Assembly: GCA_963576735.1 (NCBI GenBank)
Contig: OY755176.1
Coordinates: 8,975,423-9,039,422 of the forward strand
Reading direction: 5' to 3'
Length of the DNA: 64,000 nt
Source of the DNA: Bedellia somnulentella
Taxonomy: Eukaryota > Arthropoda > Insecta > Lepidoptera > Bedelliidae
Part shown: in pieces, positions 62,133 to 64,000 of the stretch
How the letters are laid out: every line of letters begins with the position of its first letter
Numbering within the stretch: position 1 is the stretch's first letter
Program-made: the position numbers and the translations under genes
The notes under the pieces: model-generated
What the model saw: only the letters and a program-made list of their open reading frames with translations
Databases searched by the model: none
Told to the model about the DNA's origin: nothing

Positions 62133-64000
62133 TTAGGCATTCACATTTTCTAGTTTAATATCACAATGGCCGTTGGCAGTAACGTTTTGTTTGGAGCCCC
62201 TGCCAGCCCTTTCCAGAGATCCGTCGTTAAGCAGCCACGCCGGGGAGTATGTTACTTGGCCAGCATTATCTATAGATTTTAGAGCGGGATTTGGCGACGT
62301 ATTAGATGTGCTACCGATAGAAGTGTACCTGGAAAAATATACAAGATTATAATTATATGCAAAACTGTATTTTCAATCACATATTTAAGGCATTTTAAAA
62401 TTTTGAAGATTCTAGGAAAGGAAGGCTTATTCAGTAACTGGTTTTCGGGATGAACATTTAGAATATCAATTAGGTACTGTTACTTGTTAAATTGTTACAC
62501 AACAAGTCTAAATTTATTAGCATAAAATATTTTTATCGTAATTTGATTAAGCATAACATTTTAAAACTAATAATATTTAAATGTAACAACTAAACGCAAA
62601 ACTGTTTTAGAATGGTTTTTATCACCATAGGCATATGTGGCATAAAGATAACTAAGCATATCGCCTTGGGGCATAGTTTTAGCACGTGGGTGACGCATAT
62701 ACATTAATGTAAGTGGCTTACGAGTGGCACTAGGGTCTCGGCACCGCGCATAAGCGTATGTATATATATTTAATTTTAATGTTGTTTTTAGTAGACTGTT
62801 TCATGAATAGTACAAGACGATATTTAAAAATGTTTCATACCCTCTGTCATAAAGACTGCAATACGGCACTTTCCGGTTGTGAATATAGCTCCAAATCTGA
62901 TGATATGACCAGTTCAGCAAAGGCGATACTCGCATCACCTGGGGCCAACCCGGGTCCGTTTTCTGAAATAATATGTATACATCTCAACCTTCATTTAATT
63001 TACTGTATTGATATAGACAAACATCATTAAAATATATTTATAGAATAACATTCTTTCAATACACGTCAACCGTGATAGCTCAGTAGTGGGTGGAACACCG
63101 CTTATCGTACAGAAGATGAGGGTTCATATTCTGGGTCCGGCCTACACCAATTTCACTTTTCTAAAGTCATATGTGTAAATTTATCATGGCTGTTAACTTT
63201 GAGGGAAAACATCGTGAGGAAACCCCGTGGCTAAGTTGTACTTAGTCATGTGACAATATATTCGTACAAAACGGCGTCCAAGCAAAACGTGGATTCTTTG
63301 AACATCTGATGACAATTTCACGTGATATTCAGAAGTATTAGTACCACTGTCAACCCTTTCGGGGATTTACGGCGTGAACTTTTGAGTTGAGCTTATTACT
63401 CAAAGAATTGCTTATGGCAGGAAGAAAGGAATTATTTATTATATCATATACAAGCTTACCAACACACAGCAGGTGTTTTAAACCTTTAAGAGTTGAAAAA
63501 ATTAATGTGATCTAAGAACAGTGTTGGCTTACAATTTCAATACCTCATGTCCCTTGGCTATCCTACGAAAATAGAATGGGCAGATATCTGGGCTTATTGA
63601 AATGATGAGTGATGCTGGGTAGAATCACCAACGAAAATTTAAACGTTAAAAGTAGCTGACGTCCAGATTGGATTTAGGTCTTGAGCATATGACTATTGAA
63701 AAAATAAATAAACGTACTTGCATAAAATTCAAATCTTTGCTAAAGGGATCAGTCCGTCTCGTTCCCATAAGGCACGCTCTTAATGTTTTGTCTCGGTTTA
63801 GCACATCTTCAAGAGACAATTTCAAATCTCCTTGCGTCACTATTAAATTTATTCTGTAATGGTCTTCTATCTGTGTTACAAATGTTTCTAATTCCCTGTA
63901 AAATACACACAATATGTTAATTTTATGGTTCACCATTTGGGCACTTCCTTCCAAAAAACTGTTAAAAACATTGTAATCGTTCAATGGTTCAACTTCATAT
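62133..64000 (-). CDS. FLAD1: FAD synthase (FMN adenylyltransferase), C-terminal part
   Basis: Three minus-strand exons in phase: from at least 63895 to 63718 (the frame stays open to the window edge, so the exon may start beyond it), 62962-62841, and 62328-62133 (stop 62135-62133). The PAPS-reductase-like domain shows ELETFV, the FAD synthase signature [12 protein letters not shown], then [32 protein letters not shown] and NTSPNPAL, then a short C-terminal tail. The enzyme makes FAD from FMN and ATP in cytosol and mitochondria. In the usual WPxFMRxNP motif this copy has WPQVMRVSP. If an intron is used at 63896 (TTTTACAG before 63895) the upstream frame is intron; if not, it is coding. Confidence 0.92.
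63068..63390 (+). repeat. Family A SINE, near full length
   Basis: aaccgtgatagctcagtagt (A box), gggttcatattctgg (weakened B box), body, and caaccctttcggggatttac + ggcgtgaac. In a FAD synthase intron, antisense to the gene. Confidence 0.85.

Noticed and set aside
1..64000. Bacterial or viral defence island, operon, or other prokaryotic system
   Set aside because: All supported genes have eukaryotic introns and insect orthologues; no operon-like gene packing.

Overview
The window is nuclear DNA from an insect, most likely a moth or butterfly. It is AT-rich. Its genes are cut into many short exons with GT-AG introns, the introns are packed with short retroelements, and several repeat types (a tRNA-derived SINE with TATG-like tails, a Helitron remnant, a DD37D mariner, piggyBac, an errantivirus) are typical of Lepidoptera. 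The species is not identifiable from the sequence, and the order is an inference.

Host genes, left to right: (1) the 5' part of a BTB/POZ-domain regulator on the minus strand (397-2811, continuing beyond the left edge); (2) Integrator complex subunit 5, IntS5, on the plus strand, 17 exons from 9691 to 33023, with phases that agree throughout and sum to 909 codons plus stop; (3) a tiny two-exon THAP-domain gene or gene relic (34213-34751); (4) GPN-loop GTPase 1 on the plus strand, 9 exons from 45612 to 56895, 361 codons plus stop; (5) the 3' part of FAD synthase on the minus strand (62133 to the right edge). IntS5 (snRNA 3' processing and transcription attenuation) and GPN1 (RNA polymerase II assembly and import) both serve RNA polymerase II, but nothing here shows that they are coupled.

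Most of the rest is mobile DNA. A full-length 3.5-kb RTE-type LINE (47597-51116, minus, 10-bp target duplication) sits in GPN1 intron 2 and carries a nested SINE. More than twenty ~245-bp elements ('family B') share both the first ~80 bp and the 3' end of this LINE, so they look like short internally deleted derivatives of it. A tRNA-derived SINE ('family A') shares only the 3' end. A third SINE-like family ('family C') has a tRNA cloverleaf in its middle. IntS5 intron 2 (11081-18423) holds a nest: a 1.95-kb DNA transposon with a dead mariner inside a family B copy, then a Helitron remnant containing a 5'-inverted SINE and another family B copy. Between the THAP gene and GPN1 lies a 9-kb errantivirus-like LTR retrotransposon (35555-44586). 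Its LTRs match throughout and its env frame is open, but gag and pol are broken, and an internally deleted piggyBac element interrupts pol.

The most unusual host-gene signal is that coding exons or splice sites have been duplicated locally into neighbouring introns at four places: IntS5 exons 4, 10 and 14 and GPN1 exon 5. No CRISPR, operon or prokaryote-like system is present. The sequence has one 200-base assembly gap (30971-31170), placed beside the exon 14 duplication.
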